This document shows, piece after piece, positions 44,252 through 55,765 of a stretch of 64,000 nucleotides of DNA. This DNA is from Candidatus Latescibacterota bacterium (GTDB lineage Bacteria; Krumholzibacteriota; Krumholzibacteriia; JACNKJ01): NCBI GenBank assembly GCA_020633725.1, contig JACKDC010000002.1:496001-560000 (forward strand). Direction: 5' to 3'. The first letter of the stretch is position 1, and every line of letters begins with the position of its first letter. Below the pieces are notes generated by a model. The model had not been told where the DNA came from. It did not search any database and saw only the letters and a program-made list of their open reading frames with translations. The translations under genes were made by a program, and so were the position numbers.

Positions 44252-44344
44252 ACCTCCTTCGCGCTCTCGCTCCCTTGCGGCTCCTCGCCGTTAACTCGTT
44301 GAAAATGAACACGCTGGACCCGAAACCGCGATGGACCGCGATTC

Positions 44345-44360
44345 GGGCATTCCGGTTGCT
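44345..44360 (+). promoter_or_regulatory. Sigma54 (-24/-12) promoter of the small-peptide genes
   Basis: GGGCATTCCGGTTGCT at 44345-44360 carries GGCA at the -24 element and TTGCT at the -12, with exactly 10 bp between GG (44346-44347) and GC (44358-44359). This matches the consensus TGGCACG-N4-TTGCW except at T1, C6 and G7. The predicted start near 44371 leaves ~46 nt before the first peptide ATG. A GGCA/TTGC pair at correct spacing directly downstream of a sigma54 activator gene is strong context. Confidence 0.75.
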
Positions 44361-44416
44361 GTAGGGAAGGTGACGGCCTTCGGGGAAACTCGAAAGACAC
44401 AACGGGAGGAACCAAG

Positions 44417-44500
44417 ATGTTGATCCTACTGCTCAGCTCGCTGACGGGTGCTTACACGGCCTGGTTGACCAAGACCTGGTGGACCAAGACCTGGTGGTAG
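44417..44500 (+). CDS. Tiny hydrophobic peptide with doubled TKTWW motif (27 residues)
   Basis: ATG 44417 follows GGGAGGA (44404-44410) at a good distance. The product has a hydrophobic N-terminus (MLILLLSSLTGAYTAW) and ends in LTKTWWTKTWW, two perfect copies of a five-residue motif. Length is 27 residues, with no charged residue except the two Lys. It is the first gene after the -24/-12 promoter. No known family is recognised. It could be a membrane-inserted or exported signal peptide, a small toxin or a regulator of a membrane protein; the sequence does not decide. Confidence 0.7.
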   Translation: MLILLLSSLTGAYTAWLTKTWWTKTWW

Positions 44501-44639
44501 AGCCCTTCGCGAAGGAACGACTCGATCACGCACACCCCGGCGATGGGCAGTGAGTGATCCGACAAGGAGGTCACAAGTGCTTGTCGTCTTAATGGCCATG
44601 ATCTCGGCCACAGTGCTTTGCGCGACCAAGACCTGGTGG
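44468..44639 (+). repeat. Three identical in-frame copies of a 15-bp unit coding TKTWW
   Basis: ACCAAGACCTGGTGG occurs at 44468-44482, 44483-44497 and 44625-44639. The first two are tandem in one peptide gene; the third lies in the next. All are in the coding frame and identical at every base, including wobble positions. Confidence 0.9.
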
Positions 44640-44651
44640 AATCAGAACTAG
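44577..44651 (+). CDS. Tiny hydrophobic peptide with TKTWW motif (24 residues)
   Basis: GTG 44577 follows a perfect AAGGAGG (44564-44570) six bases upstream, one of the strongest ribosome sites in the window. The product is a hydrophobic segment (MLVVLMAMISATVLCA) followed by TKTWWNQN. It is 76 bp downstream of the 27-residue peptide and clearly its paralogue: same plan, same TKTWW motif. The Cys before TKTWW might be lipid-modified or mark a cleavage point, but there is no full lipobox. Presumably in the same sigma54 transcript. Confidence 0.72.
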   Translation: MLVVLMAMISATVLCATKTWWNQN

Positions 44652-44752
44652 GTCGCAACGAATTCCGCCTCGTTCCCCCCCGGTTCGAGCGGATGTGCCT
44701 GGAAGGGATTCCGGGCGATGTTCAAGGAAGGCTCTGACTGGATGTCATGGCG

Positions 44753-44778
44753 CCGCCCCTCCCTCCGGGGAGGGGCGG
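44753..44778 (+). other. Strong hairpin between peptide genes
   Basis: CCGCCCCTCC (44753-44762) with GGAGGGGCGG (44769-44778), loop of 6. It has no T run; it may attenuate the transcript or stabilise the mRNA between the second and third peptide genes. Confidence 0.55.
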
Positions 44779-44800
44779 GTCTGGAAAACTGGAGAGGCAG

Positions 44801-44929
44801 ATGTCGAAAGGTCGACGGACTGGCGAGCAGAAGACGGCGGGGGCCCCCGGCCCCGGTCCGTTGCTCTCGCTGCTGAGATGGCTGACCACGTTCACCGCCG
44901 CGCCGGGCAAGGTGCGCTGGGGATACTGA
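44801..44929 (+). CDS. Small basic peptide (42 residues), third peptide of the module
   Basis: ATG 44801 is preceded by GGAGAGG (44791-44797), close but usable. The product begins MSKGRRTGEQKTAGAPGPGP, continues with an amphipathic stretch LLSLLRWLTTFTAA and ends PGKVRWGY. The basic, Gly/Pro-rich start and aromatic end differ from the TKTWW peptides. Longer in-frame starts upstream (44747) run through a hairpin and lack a ribosome site. It lies in the same interval between the sigma54 promoter and the terminator. Coding status is likely but not proven. Confidence 0.5.
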   Translation: MSKGRRTGEQKTAGAPGPGPLLSLLRWLTTFTAAPGKVRWGY

Positions 44930-45022
44930 TCAGCGCCGCGTGTGACGGCTTCGTCGTGTCGTGGGTCTCACGTCCGTCGCTATTGTCGGTTCGCAAGCCT
45001 GATGTCAATTGTTTCGCGAGGA

Positions 45023-45053
45023 GCCTGCCGGCGTCTGCCGGCAGGCTTTCTCG
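45023..45053 (+). terminator. Intrinsic terminator closing the peptide unit
   Basis: GCCTGCCGGC (45023-45032), loop GTCT, GCCGGCAGGC (45037-45046), then TTTCTCG. A 10-bp perfect stem with a short T run, 94 bp after the third peptide and before the ATP synthase promoter. Confidence 0.85.
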
Positions 45054-45112
45054 TCGTTGTGCCTCGCCGCAGCCATCCCCTCGCGTCATGTGATCTTTTC
45101 CGCATTCTCTGC

Positions 45113-45141
45113 TTGATTCCGAACTATGGCCTGACTATCCT
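45113..45141 (+). promoter_or_regulatory. Sigma70-type promoter of the ATP synthase operon
   Basis: TTGATT (45113-45118), 17 bp, TATCCT (45136-45141), 51 bp before the first gene (GTG 45193). Confidence 0.65.
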
Positions 45142-45192
45142 GTCGGCGCTCCGCGATTCCTGCACCGCAACATCAGCCACAGGGCCTTCACC

Positions 45193-45495
45193 GTGAGTCG
45201 ACTGAACCGCTGGGCCAGACGACTGCTGACGGTAAGAGGGCGAGAGTCGGCCTCGCTGTCTCTCGGCCACCTGGGGCTGACCTACGGCGCCGCGGTGGTC
45301 CTCTACGGGCTGGGCGGCTGGTGGCTGGACGGAAAGCTGGGGACCTCTCCCCTCTTCCTCCTCATCGGTGTGGGATTGGGAGCGGTCGGAGGCTTCATCT
45401 GGGTCTACCGCGAGGTGCTCAGGGCCGAAGCCCGATCTCGAGCGAAGAAAGCCGCCGAGGCCGGCGAAAGGGAAGGGGAGTCGACGTCGAAGTGA
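45193..45495 (+). CDS. atpZ: AtpZ/AtpI-type small membrane protein (100 residues)
   Basis: A 100-residue protein with two membrane helices (LGLTYGAAVVLYGLGGWWLD and PLFLLIGVGLGAVGGFIWVY) separated by the typical DGKLGTS loop. It has a charged C-terminal tail (RAEARSRAKKAAEAGEREGE). The pattern GGWWLDxxxGTSPLFxxxGxxxG is that of the AtpZ/AtpI proteins encoded at the head of many ATP synthase operons, thought to help assembly of the c-ring. GTG start; overlaps the next gene. Confidence 0.85.
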   Translation: MSRLNRWARRLLTVRGRESASLSLGHLGLTYGAAVVLYGLGGWWLDGKLGTSPLFLLIGVGLGAVGGFIWVYREVLRAEARSRAKKAAEAGEREGESTSK

Positions 45496-45890
45496 AGCGC
45501 CCCGTGGGCATCTTCCTCGCCGGACTCCTGGTGCTCCTCCTGATCGGCCTCCTGTTGATTCGGGCGCTCGCCGGGCCCGAGTCGGCGGACAGGGCGGGTG
45601 GCGTCGCGGGACTCGTGGCGGGGGCGGTCGCGGCCCTGCTGAGCTTCTTCCCGCTGCGCCGCGGGCTGCGGGGCTCCAACCAGGGGTTCCTCAAGGCCTA
45701 CTTCGGCGGACTCGTGTTGCGCTTCGCCCTGCTGGCGCTCGTGGCTGCGGGAGTGTGGCGCCTGACGCAGTGGAACCTGCGCGCCTATCTGACCGCGGTG
45801 GCCCTGAGCTACCCACTGATCATGGCCCTCGAAGGCTGGGCCCTGTCCCGGGAGCTTCCCGGCCGGGCGGACAGAGGACGAAGGGCATGA
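45492..45890 (+). CDS. Small membrane protein of the ATP synthase operon (AtpI-like)
   Basis: A 132-residue protein with about four helices (RPVGIFLAGLLVLLLIGLLL, GVAGLVAGAVAALLSFFPLR, FGGLVLRFALLALVAAGVWR, AYLTAVALSYPLIMALEGWA). It starts at GTG 45492, overlapping the previous stop by four bases, and sits just before atpB. Position and size match AtpI-like proteins. The longer open frame from 45321 is out-of-frame shadow of the first gene. Confidence 0.75.
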   Translation: MKRPVGIFLAGLLVLLLIGLLLIRALAGPESADRAGGVAGLVAGAVAALLSFFPLRRGLRGSNQGFLKAYFGGLVLRFALLALVAAGVWRLTQWNLRAYLTAVALSYPLIMALEGWALSRELPGRADRGRRA

Positions 45891-45906
45891 CCGGAGCAAG
45901 ACGCTG

Positions 45907-46839
45907 ATGCACGTTCTCCTCGCGAGCACCCACGAGCCCGTCGCCGAGAGCGCTCACGCGGTCCAGGACACCCTGCACGCGGCAGGCGAGGCCATGGCGC
46001 ACGGCGCCGCCGAGCACGGCGCGGCGCTCGATCCCCTCGGCCACGTGATCAACAACCCCCATTACGAGTGGACGCATTCGCTCAAGTGGGACCTCTCGCG
46101 GCTGCTGCCCCTGCCGAGCTTCGACATCGGCGGGCTGCACGTGGACCTGTCGCCCTCCCTGCACGTGGTCATGCTCTGGATCGCCGCCATCGCGCTGGTC
46201 CTGCTGGTCTCGCGGGCGGCGCGCCAGACGGACGCGGGGGGCCTCGTGCCCAAGGGGCGTCTGCGCAACTTCTTCGAGGCGATCATCGTCTTCCTGCGCG
46301 ACGAGGTCGTCTACACGATCATGGGTCCCAAGGTGGGCCGGCGCTACCTGCCCCTGCTGCTGACCTTCTTCTTCTTCATTCTCTTCGCGAATCTCCTGGG
46401 ACTGGTGCCGTCCATGGCCACGGCGACGGGCAACATCAACGTCACCGCGACGCTGGCCATCATCACCTTCCTCGCCACGCAGGTGGGGGGCATCCGCGAA
46501 AACGGCTTCATCGGCCACTGGAAGGCCCTCGTGCCGCCGGGCGTGCCCTGGCCGCTGGTGCCGATCATGATCCCCATCGAGATCATGGGCATGTTCACCA
46601 AGCCCTTCGCGCTGACGGTGCGACTCTTCGCGAACATGATCGCGGGGCACATCATCATCCTGTCCTTCTTCGGCCTGATCTTCAGCTTGAGCCTCAAGAC
46701 GCTCTACATCTCCGTCCTGCCCTTCGCGGGCGCCGTGGCGATCAGCGCGTTCGAGATCTTCGTGGGCTTCCTGCAGGCGTTCATCTTCACCTTCCTGTCC
46801 ACGATCTTCATCTATCAGGCGGTTCATCCCGAGCACTAG
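45907..46839 (+). CDS. atpB: F0F1 ATP synthase subunit a
   Basis: A 310-residue membrane stator subunit that forms the proton half-channels. The N-terminal ~80 residues are hydrophilic and His-rich, longer than in E. coli. Helices follow (YLPLLLTFFFFILFANLLGL), and the essential Arg lies in PFALTVRLFANMIAGHIIIL. The final helix pair carries GAVAISAFEIFVGFLQAFIF. ATG 45907. It is the first core subunit gene of the operon. Confidence 0.95.
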   Translation: MHVLLASTHEPVAESAHAVQDTLHAAGEAMAHGAAEHGAALDPLGHVINNPHYEWTHSLKWDLSRLLPLPSFDIGGLHVDLSPSLHVVMLWIAAIALVLLVSRAARQTDAGGLVPKGRLRNFFEAIIVFLRDEVVYTIMGPKVGRRYLPLLLTFFFFILFANLLGLVPSMATATGNINVTATLAIITFLATQVGGIRENGFIGHWKALVPPGVPWPLVPIMIPIEIMGMFTKPFALTVRLFANMIAGHIIILSFFGLIFSLSLKTLYISVLPFAGAVAISAFEIFVGFLQAFIFTFLSTIFIYQAVHPEH

Positions 46840-46894
46840 CGGGTGCGACCGCGCAACCGGGCTGCGGCCCTTGTTCACCCAGGAGGAGTCATCC

Positions 46895-47134
46895 ATGCTT
46901 CCCTTCTTCGCTGAAATGAACGCTGCCCAGCTGTCCGCTGGCTTCGGCGCCGGCATCGCCGTCATCGGTGCGGGTCTGGGCATCGGCAAGCTGGCCGCGT
47001 CGGCCATGGAGGGCATCGCGCGTCAGCCGGAGGCGGCCGGAGACATCCGCGGCGCCATGATCCTGGCCGCGGCTCTCATCGAGGGCGTCGGCCTGTTCGC
47101 GCTCGTCATCTGCATCCTGCTCGCGGGCAAGTAG
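46895..47134 (+). CDS. atpE: F0F1 ATP synthase subunit c
   Basis: A 79-residue hairpin of two helices that forms the rotor ring. It shows the glycine-rich first helix (GFGAGIAVIGAGLGIGKLAA), the polar loop RQPE (42-45) and the ion-carrying Glu63 in LIEGVGLFALVICILL. Gly after the Glu and lack of the Gln/Ser Na+ ligands argue for protons. ATG 46895 follows AGGAGG; the earlier in-frame start at 46871 would add a hydrophilic extension and has no ribosome site. Confidence 0.95.
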   Translation: MLPFFAEMNAAQLSAGFGAGIAVIGAGLGIGKLAASAMEGIARQPEAAGDIRGAMILAAALIEGVGLFALVICILLAGK

Positions 47135-47161
47135 CCGGGGGCAAGCCGAAGGGATTCATCC

Positions 47162-47719
47162 ATGGGTGACCTGTTTCCCGCCGGGCTTCCCGTGCTCTTG
47201 GCCACAGCGGAAGAGGGCGGCCGGAAGTTCGGCCTCCTCAGCCCCGACCCTGGGCTCATCCTGTGGACGGTGCTGACCTTTTTCGTGCTCCTCATCCTGC
47301 TGAGGAAGACGGCCTGGGGTCCCATCGTCGACGGTCTCGATCGCCGCGAGGAGAACATCCGCGCGGCGCTGAAGGAGGCCGACGAGGCGCGCGAGGAGAG
47401 CCGCAAGGTGCTCGCGGAGCAGCAGGCGGCGCTGGCCGAGGCGCGCAAGGAGGCCCAGGGGATCATCGACCAGGGCGCGGCCATGGCGAAGACGCTGCAC
47501 GCCGAGCTGGTGACCAAGGCGCAGGCCGAGGCCGGGGAGATTCTCGCGTCCGCGCGCCGCGAGATCCAGCTCGAGGCCGACCGCGCCCGCGAGTCGCTGC
47601 GCGCTGAGGTCGTGGACCTCAGCCTGCAGGTGGCGGGCAAGCTGCTGGAGCGCTCGCTGGGCGACGCCGACCACGAGCGCCTGGCGCGCGAGTTCATGAG
47701 CGAAGTGGAGAAGTCGTGA
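47162..47719 (+). CDS. atpF: F0F1 ATP synthase subunit b
   Basis: A 185-residue peripheral stalk protein: one N-terminal membrane helix (LILWTVLTFFVLLILLRKTA, with the usual FW/PxxG pattern around TAWGPIVDGLD) and a long charged coiled coil (~45-160, DEAREESRKVLAEQQAALAE). Its stop overlaps the atpH GTG start (GTGA), so the two are translationally coupled. Confidence 0.95.
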   Translation: MGDLFPAGLPVLLATAEEGGRKFGLLSPDPGLILWTVLTFFVLLILLRKTAWGPIVDGLDRREENIRAALKEADEAREESRKVLAEQQAALAEARKEAQGIIDQGAAMAKTLHAELVTKAQAEAGEILASARREIQLEADRARESLRAEVVDLSLQVAGKLLERSLGDADHERLAREFMSEVEKS

Positions 47720-48270
47720 GGCACGCGGCCATCGCCAGGGTCTACGCGTCGGCGCTGCTGGAGCTCGCGGTGGAGCGGGACCAGCTCGGCGCGGTCGTCG
47801 ACGACCTGCGCGACCTGGGTGAGCTCTGGGACGAGAGCCCGGAGTTCCGTCGCCTGCTGGATTCGCCGGAGCTGGGCGAAGCGCAGAAGCGCCGGGCCCT
47901 CGAGCGCCTGCTGGCCGAGGCCGCCTCGCCGCTCACCCTGCGCTTTCTGCTGACCCTGCTCCGGCGGCACCGGGAAGGCCTGCTGCCGTCCATCCTCCAG
48001 ATGTTCCGGCGGCTGCTGGACGAGAGGGAGGGGCGCCTGCGCGGCGAGCTGCTCAGCGCGCGTCCCCTGGACGAGGCCACGCGCGGCCGCATCGAGCAGG
48101 CCCTGAGCCGCGCCACCGGCGCCGCCGTGGAGCTCACGACGGGCACCGACGATCAACTGCTGGCCGGCATGGTGCTCCACCTCGCCGACCGAACCGTGGA
48201 CGGCAGCCTCAGGACACGCCTGGGCCGCCTGCGGGACCGTCTGCTGACGGCCGAACTGGGAAAGGAATGA
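47716..48270 (+). CDS. atpH: F0F1 ATP synthase subunit delta
   Basis: A 184-residue stalk subunit that caps F1. The N-terminal helical domain begins [15 protein letters not shown] (family pattern YAxALxxxA), and the C-terminal part holds [20 protein letters not shown] (family GxxxxxGxxxxxGDxxxDGS). GTG 47716 overlaps the atpF stop. Confidence 0.93.
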   Translation: MRHAAIARVYASALLELAVERDQLGAVVDDLRDLGELWDESPEFRRLLDSPELGEAQKRRALERLLAEAASPLTLRFLLTLLRRHREGLLPSILQMFRRLLDEREGRLRGELLSARPLDEATRGRIEQALSRATGAAVELTTGTDDQLLAGMVLHLADRTVDGSLRTRLGRLRDRLLTAELGKE

Positions 48271-48271
48271 G

Positions 48272-49783
<1,512 letters not shown>

Positions 49784-49790
49784 GGGCGAA

Positions 49791-52363
<2,573 letters not shown>

Positions 52364-52382
52364 CCGCGACAGCCTGCGACCA

Positions 52383-52420
52383 TGCCGAAGCCCCCGCTGC
52401 GAGGCAGCGGGGGCTTGGCA
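52383..52420. terminator. Terminator of the ATP synthase operon (bidirectional hairpin)
   Basis: AAGCCCCCGCTGC (52388-52400), loop GAG, GCAGCGGGGGCTT (52404-52416), extended by TGCC/GGCA outside a one-base bulge. It lies between the convergent genes ending at 52363 and 52438. Confidence 0.85.
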
Positions 52421-52437
52421 TTGGAGGGTGCTTCGGA

Positions 52438-52953
52438 CTAGCGCAGGGTAATCAGGTCGCGGTCCATGAGACGCAGGCCGTCGATGCGCCAGACGAGGTA
52501 GGGGTCGTTCGTCCCCTCCTCGGCGAAGAGGCGGCCGCCGTCGCCCAGCAGGCCGACGCTCCCGTCGTCCAGCGTGGCGAGCTGGTACTCCAGCTCGAGG
52601 GCGGGCAGAAGGTCGAGGGCCCCGCCCGCCGCGCCGAGCGCGCGCACGTCCTGCGTGAAGCGCCGCAGCAGGCCGTTCTTGGCCGGCTGGTCCAGTCGAT
52701 GCTCCACCAGGAAGAGGGTCTCGACGCCGTCCAGGGTTCCCAGGGCCTTCCTGTCGATGCTCAGGCTTCCGTCCGTCAGCGAGAAACTGCTGACGAAGGT
52801 GCTGTCGATGGGACCTTCCACGGCGGCAAGGCCTTCAATGGCGGTCGCCTCGACCACCAGCACCTTGCCGGCGGGCAAGGCGGCCAGGGCCGAGGAGGCG
52901 GCCAAGAGCAGGGCCAGGGCCATGCCCGCGCTGCGAATGCTGTTCGTCCTCAT
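52438..52953 (-). CDS. Secreted protein of unknown function
   Basis: A 171-residue protein with a clear signal peptide (RSAGMALALLLAASSALAAL). The mature part is short and acidic with no Cys (VLVVEATAIEGLAAVEGPID ... NDPYLVWRIDGLRLMDRDLI). No family was recognised. It stands alone between the ATP synthase terminator and the divergent redox pair, with a start at ATG 52953. Confidence 0.65.
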   Translation of the reverse strand: MRTNSIRSAGMALALLLAASSALAALPAGKVLVVEATAIEGLAAVEGPIDSTFVSSFSLTDGSLSIDRKALGTLDGVETLFLVEHRLDQPAKNGLLRRFTQDVRALGAAGGALDLLPALELEYQLATLDDGSVGLLGDGGRLFAEEGTNDPYLVWRIDGLRLMDRDLITLR

Positions 52954-53041
52954 GATGTCGTGTCCTCGCGGTGGGGGTTCGGCTCCGGTGAAAGGTCAAT
53001 CTTACCAGTTTCCCGGGGGGCGCCACAAGGGCGGCCAGCGC

Positions 53042-53070
53042 TTGCCCGCGCGCGGGCCGCAGGCTAGAGT
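53042..53070 (+). promoter_or_regulatory. Sigma70-type promoter of the thiol-redox pair
   Basis: TTGCCC (53042-53047), 17 bp, TAGAGT (53065-53070), 25 bp before the ATG at 53095. GGGAGG provides the ribosome site. Confidence 0.5.
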
Positions 53071-53094
53071 GGAGGCCCAGCCTGGGAGGGCGCG

Positions 53095-53964
53095 ATGATC
53101 CGGCAACTGATTCTGTGGCTTGCCCTTGCCTGCACGGCCGGCGCGCAGGAGACCGCGCCGGCCCCCGCGGCGCCCTCGGCTTCGGCGGCGCCGCCGGTGC
53201 GCAGCCTGCTCCTGGCCTCCCGCCAGGCCGCGGCGCCCGGCGACACGCTGCTCCTGGGCCTGCTCCTGGAGCCGGCGGCCGGCTGGCACCTCTACTGGCG
53301 CGGGCTCAACGACAGCGGCCTGCCGCCCGAGCCCAGCCTCGCGCTTCCGGAGGGTGCCCGCTGGCTGGAGGAATGGCAGTGGCCCGCCCCCGAGCGGCTG
53401 GTGTCGCCGGGGGACATCCTCGATCACGTCTACCCGCGGCGCCTGCTGCTCACGGCCGCCCTGCTTCTGCCCAGCGCCGCGCCCGCCGAGGACGGCTACA
53501 CGCTCCGTGGCAAGGTCGACTGGGTCGCGTGCCGCGAGGCCTGCCGCTTCGGCTCGGACTCGCTCAGCCTGCACCTGCCGCTGCGGGCCGCCGGGCAGCC
53601 GCCGCTGGCCTCGGCCGCCGCGGCGCGCATCGAGGCGGTGCGGGAGGCGCTGCCCATCCCGCTGGCAAACGGCCAGGCCGGCCTCACGATCGCCCGCGGC
53701 GAGCGCAGCGTGCTGGTCGCGCTGGACGGCGCCGAGGAACTCGCGTTCTATCCCGCGCTCGACTGCATCGTCCTCAGCAATCCCCTGGCCGACGGCGAGG
53801 CCATCGGCGATCGGCTCAACCTCCGGCTCAAGGGCGGGGCCATGGCCGCCGGCCGCCTGCGGGGCATCCTGGCCGCGCTGGCCGACGGCGAACGCAGGCA
53901 CTATCTTCTGGACCACCCCCTCGGCGCGACTGCCTCCGCGGAGTCGCCCCCAACCAAGGAGTGA
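53095..53964 (+). CDS. Periplasmic DsbD N-terminal-domain-like protein
   Basis: A 289-residue protein with a signal peptide (QLILWLALACTAGAQ) and the fold pattern of the DsbD/ScsB alpha domain: GWHLYWRGLNDSGLPPEPSL, then VDWVACREACRFGSDSLSLH with Cys146 and Cys150, like the WxxCxxxC of that family. Full-length DsbD proteins also have a membrane domain and a thioredoxin domain; both are absent. The next gene, 3 bp downstream, encodes a thioredoxin-fold protein, so the two may work together in periplasmic thiol transfer. Confidence 0.75.
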   Translation: MIRQLILWLALACTAGAQETAPAPAAPSASAAPPVRSLLLASRQAAAPGDTLLLGLLLEPAAGWHLYWRGLNDSGLPPEPSLALPEGARWLEEWQWPAPERLVSPGDILDHVYPRRLLLTAALLLPSAAPAEDGYTLRGKVDWVACREACRFGSDSLSLHLPLRAAGQPPLASAAAARIEAVREALPIPLANGQAGLTIARGERSVLVALDGAEELAFYPALDCIVLSNPLADGEAIGDRLNLRLKGGAMAAGRLRGILAALADGERRHYLLDHPLGATASAESPPTKE

Positions 53965-53967
53965 TCG

Positions 53968-54585
53968 ATGCCCCGCAGCTTTCCTCTCGCGGCGCTCGCC
54001 CTCGCGCTGCTCGGTCTCACCCTCCCGGTTCTCGCCGGCGCCCTCGAAGTCGGCGACACGGCGCCCGACTTCACGCTGACGGACCTCGCCGGCAAGGAAC
54101 ACCACCTCGCCGACTACCTGGAGGCCGGCCACGTGGTCGTGCTCGAGTGGTTCAATCCCGACTGCCCCTTCATCAAGAAGCACCACGAGGCGCACCACAC
54201 GATGGACGACACCTTCGCCGACTTCGCCGAGTCGGGCGTGGTCTGGCTGGCGATCAACTCGGGCGCCCCCGGCAAGCAGGGGGCGGGTCTCGAGCGCAAT
54301 CAGCAGGCCGCGAAGGACTATGACGTCAGCTTTCCGATCCTGCTGGACGCGTCCGGCGACGTGGGCCGCGCCTATGCGGCGAAGACCACGCCGCACATGT
54401 TCGTCATCGACGCCAAGGGCATCGTGCGCTACGACGGCGCGATCGACGACGCGCCCAACCCCGGCGGCGACCTCGGCGAGAACTACGTGGCGGCCGCGCT
54501 GAACCAGCTGCTGGCCGGCGAGGACATCGCCGTGGCCAGCAGCAAGCCCTACGGCTGCTCGGTGAAGTACGGGGACAAGGGCTAG
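53968..54585 (+). CDS. Secreted thioredoxin-fold (AhpC/TSA, redoxin) protein
   Basis: A 205-residue protein with a signal peptide (FPLAALALALLGLTLPVLAG) and a redoxin domain: VGDTAPDFTLTDLAGKEHHL, VLEWFNPDCPFIKKHHEAHH, FPILLDASGDVGRAYAAKTT, PHMFVIDAKGIVRYDGAIDD. The active site has one Cys (Cys66, CPFIK) instead of CxxC, as in one-Cys members of the family. A second Cys occurs near the C-terminus (YGCSVKY). Ribosome site AAGGAG. Likely a peroxiredoxin-type or thiol-transfer partner of the preceding protein. Confidence 0.8.
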   Translation: MPRSFPLAALALALLGLTLPVLAGALEVGDTAPDFTLTDLAGKEHHLADYLEAGHVVVLEWFNPDCPFIKKHHEAHHTMDDTFADFAESGVVWLAINSGAPGKQGAGLERNQQAAKDYDVSFPILLDASGDVGRAYAAKTTPHMFVIDAKGIVRYDGAIDDAPNPGGDLGENYVAAALNQLLAGEDIAVASSKPYGCSVKYGDKG

Positions 54586-54593
54586 CCGGAAGC

Positions 54594-55565
54594 CTAGAGC
54601 GCCAGCATCCGCTCGAGCGGCACCCGCGCCTTGCGGATCAGGTCGGGGTCCATCTCGATGCGCGGCTCCAGGTCGCGCAGGGCGAGGTAGATCTTCTCGA
54701 GGGTGTTGAGCTTCATGTAGGGGCACTCGTTGCAGGCGCAGCCGCCCTCCTCGTAGGGGGCGGCGATGAAGGTCTTGCCCGGGGCGAGCTTCTTCATCTG
54801 GTGGAGGATGCCCGTCTCCGTGCCCACGATGAAGCTCGCGGCCTCGCTCTCCTGCACGAAGCGCAGCAGGCGCGCGGTGGAGCCGACGAAGTCGGCGTGC
54901 CGCAGCACCGGCGGCTCGCACTCGGGGTGCGCGATGAACAGCGCCTCCGGGTGCGCCGCCTTCTCCTCGAGGATCTGCCGCTCGCTGAAGGTCTCGTGGA
55001 CGATGCAGGTGCCCGGCCACAGATCCATCGACAGGCCGAGCGTGCGGTTCAGCCAGCCGCCCAGGTTGCGGTCCGGCACGAAGAGCACCGGCTTCTCCGG
55101 CGGCAGGCTTCTCACCACCTTCTCCGCGTTGCCCGAGGTGCAGATGATGTCCGCCAGCGCCTTGGTGCCCGCGCTGCAGTTGATGTAGGCCACCACCAGG
55201 TGATCGGGGTGCTCGGCCTTCCAGGCGGCGAGCTGGTCGGCGGGGCAGGCGTCGGCGAGGGAGCAGCCCGCGTCCATGTCGGGCACGATCACGGTGCGCT
55301 CGGGGTTCAGGATCTTGGCCGTCTCGGCCATGAAATGAACACCGGCGAAGAGGATGACCTCGGCGTCCGTGTCCCGGGCGGCCTGGGCCAGCGCCAGGCT
55401 GTCGCCGAGAAAGTCCGCGAGGTCCTGGATCTCGGCTTCCTGGTAGTAGTGCGCGAGGATCACGGCCTTGCGCTCCGTGCGCAACCGCGTGATCTCGGCT
55501 TCCAGGTCCAGCCACGGGGGGATCCCCGCCAGCTTCTGATCCAGGGTGGTCGTGCGCGACAGCAT
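54594..55565 (-). CDS. nadA: Quinolinate synthase
   Basis: A 323-residue [4Fe-4S] enzyme that condenses iminoaspartate with dihydroxyacetone phosphate in NAD biosynthesis. Family motifs are VILAHYYQEAEIQDLADFLG, GVHFMAETAKILNPERTVIV, DMDAGCSLAD, INCSAGTKALADIICTSGNA, HPECEPPV, VGTETGILHQM and CNECPYMKLNTLEKI. Cys in DAGCSLA, HPECEPP and CNECPYM fit the cluster ligands. ATG 55565 follows GGAAGGAGG. No nadB or nadC lies beside it. Confidence 0.95.
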   Translation of the reverse strand: MLSRTTTLDQKLAGIPPWLDLEAEITRLRTERKAVILAHYYQEAEIQDLADFLGDSLALAQAARDTDAEVILFAGVHFMAETAKILNPERTVIVPDMDAGCSLADACPADQLAAWKAEHPDHLVVAYINCSAGTKALADIICTSGNAEKVVRSLPPEKPVLFVPDRNLGGWLNRTLGLSMDLWPGTCIVHETFSERQILEEKAAHPEALFIAHPECEPPVLRHADFVGSTARLLRFVQESEAASFIVGTETGILHQMKKLAPGKTFIAAPYEEGGCACNECPYMKLNTLEKIYLALRDLEPRIEMDPDLIRKARVPLERMLAL

Positions 55566-55680
55566 GGCGTTCGCCTCCTTCCGACGTCTCAATCATAGGC
55601 GGCGCCTGACGCCGCACAAGGGGCAAAGCGAGCTTGAGAAGGCTTTCCCGAGGACCCGAGCGAGCCCGGCGACAAAACGC

Positions 55681-55709
55681 TTGTCAGCGCTCCGGGCCGC
55701 TGACATGAT
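55681..55709 (+). promoter_or_regulatory. Sigma70-type promoter of the DUF6754 operon
   Basis: TTGTCA (55681-55686), 17 bp, CATGAT (55704-55709). A CGATCG-containing inverted repeat (55711-55716 with 55740-55745) lies just downstream and could be an operator. Confidence 0.5.
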
Positions 55710-55765
55710 GCGATCGTGGTGGTTGGCCCACCGGGCCAGCGATCGCGGTGATGGAAGGGAGGCCC

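Noticed and set aside
44200..44415. 71-codon minus-strand frame in the control region of the peptide genes
   Set aside because: It overlaps the hairpin, the candidate enhancer sites and the -24/-12 promoter, has no ribosome site and no recognisable protein pattern.
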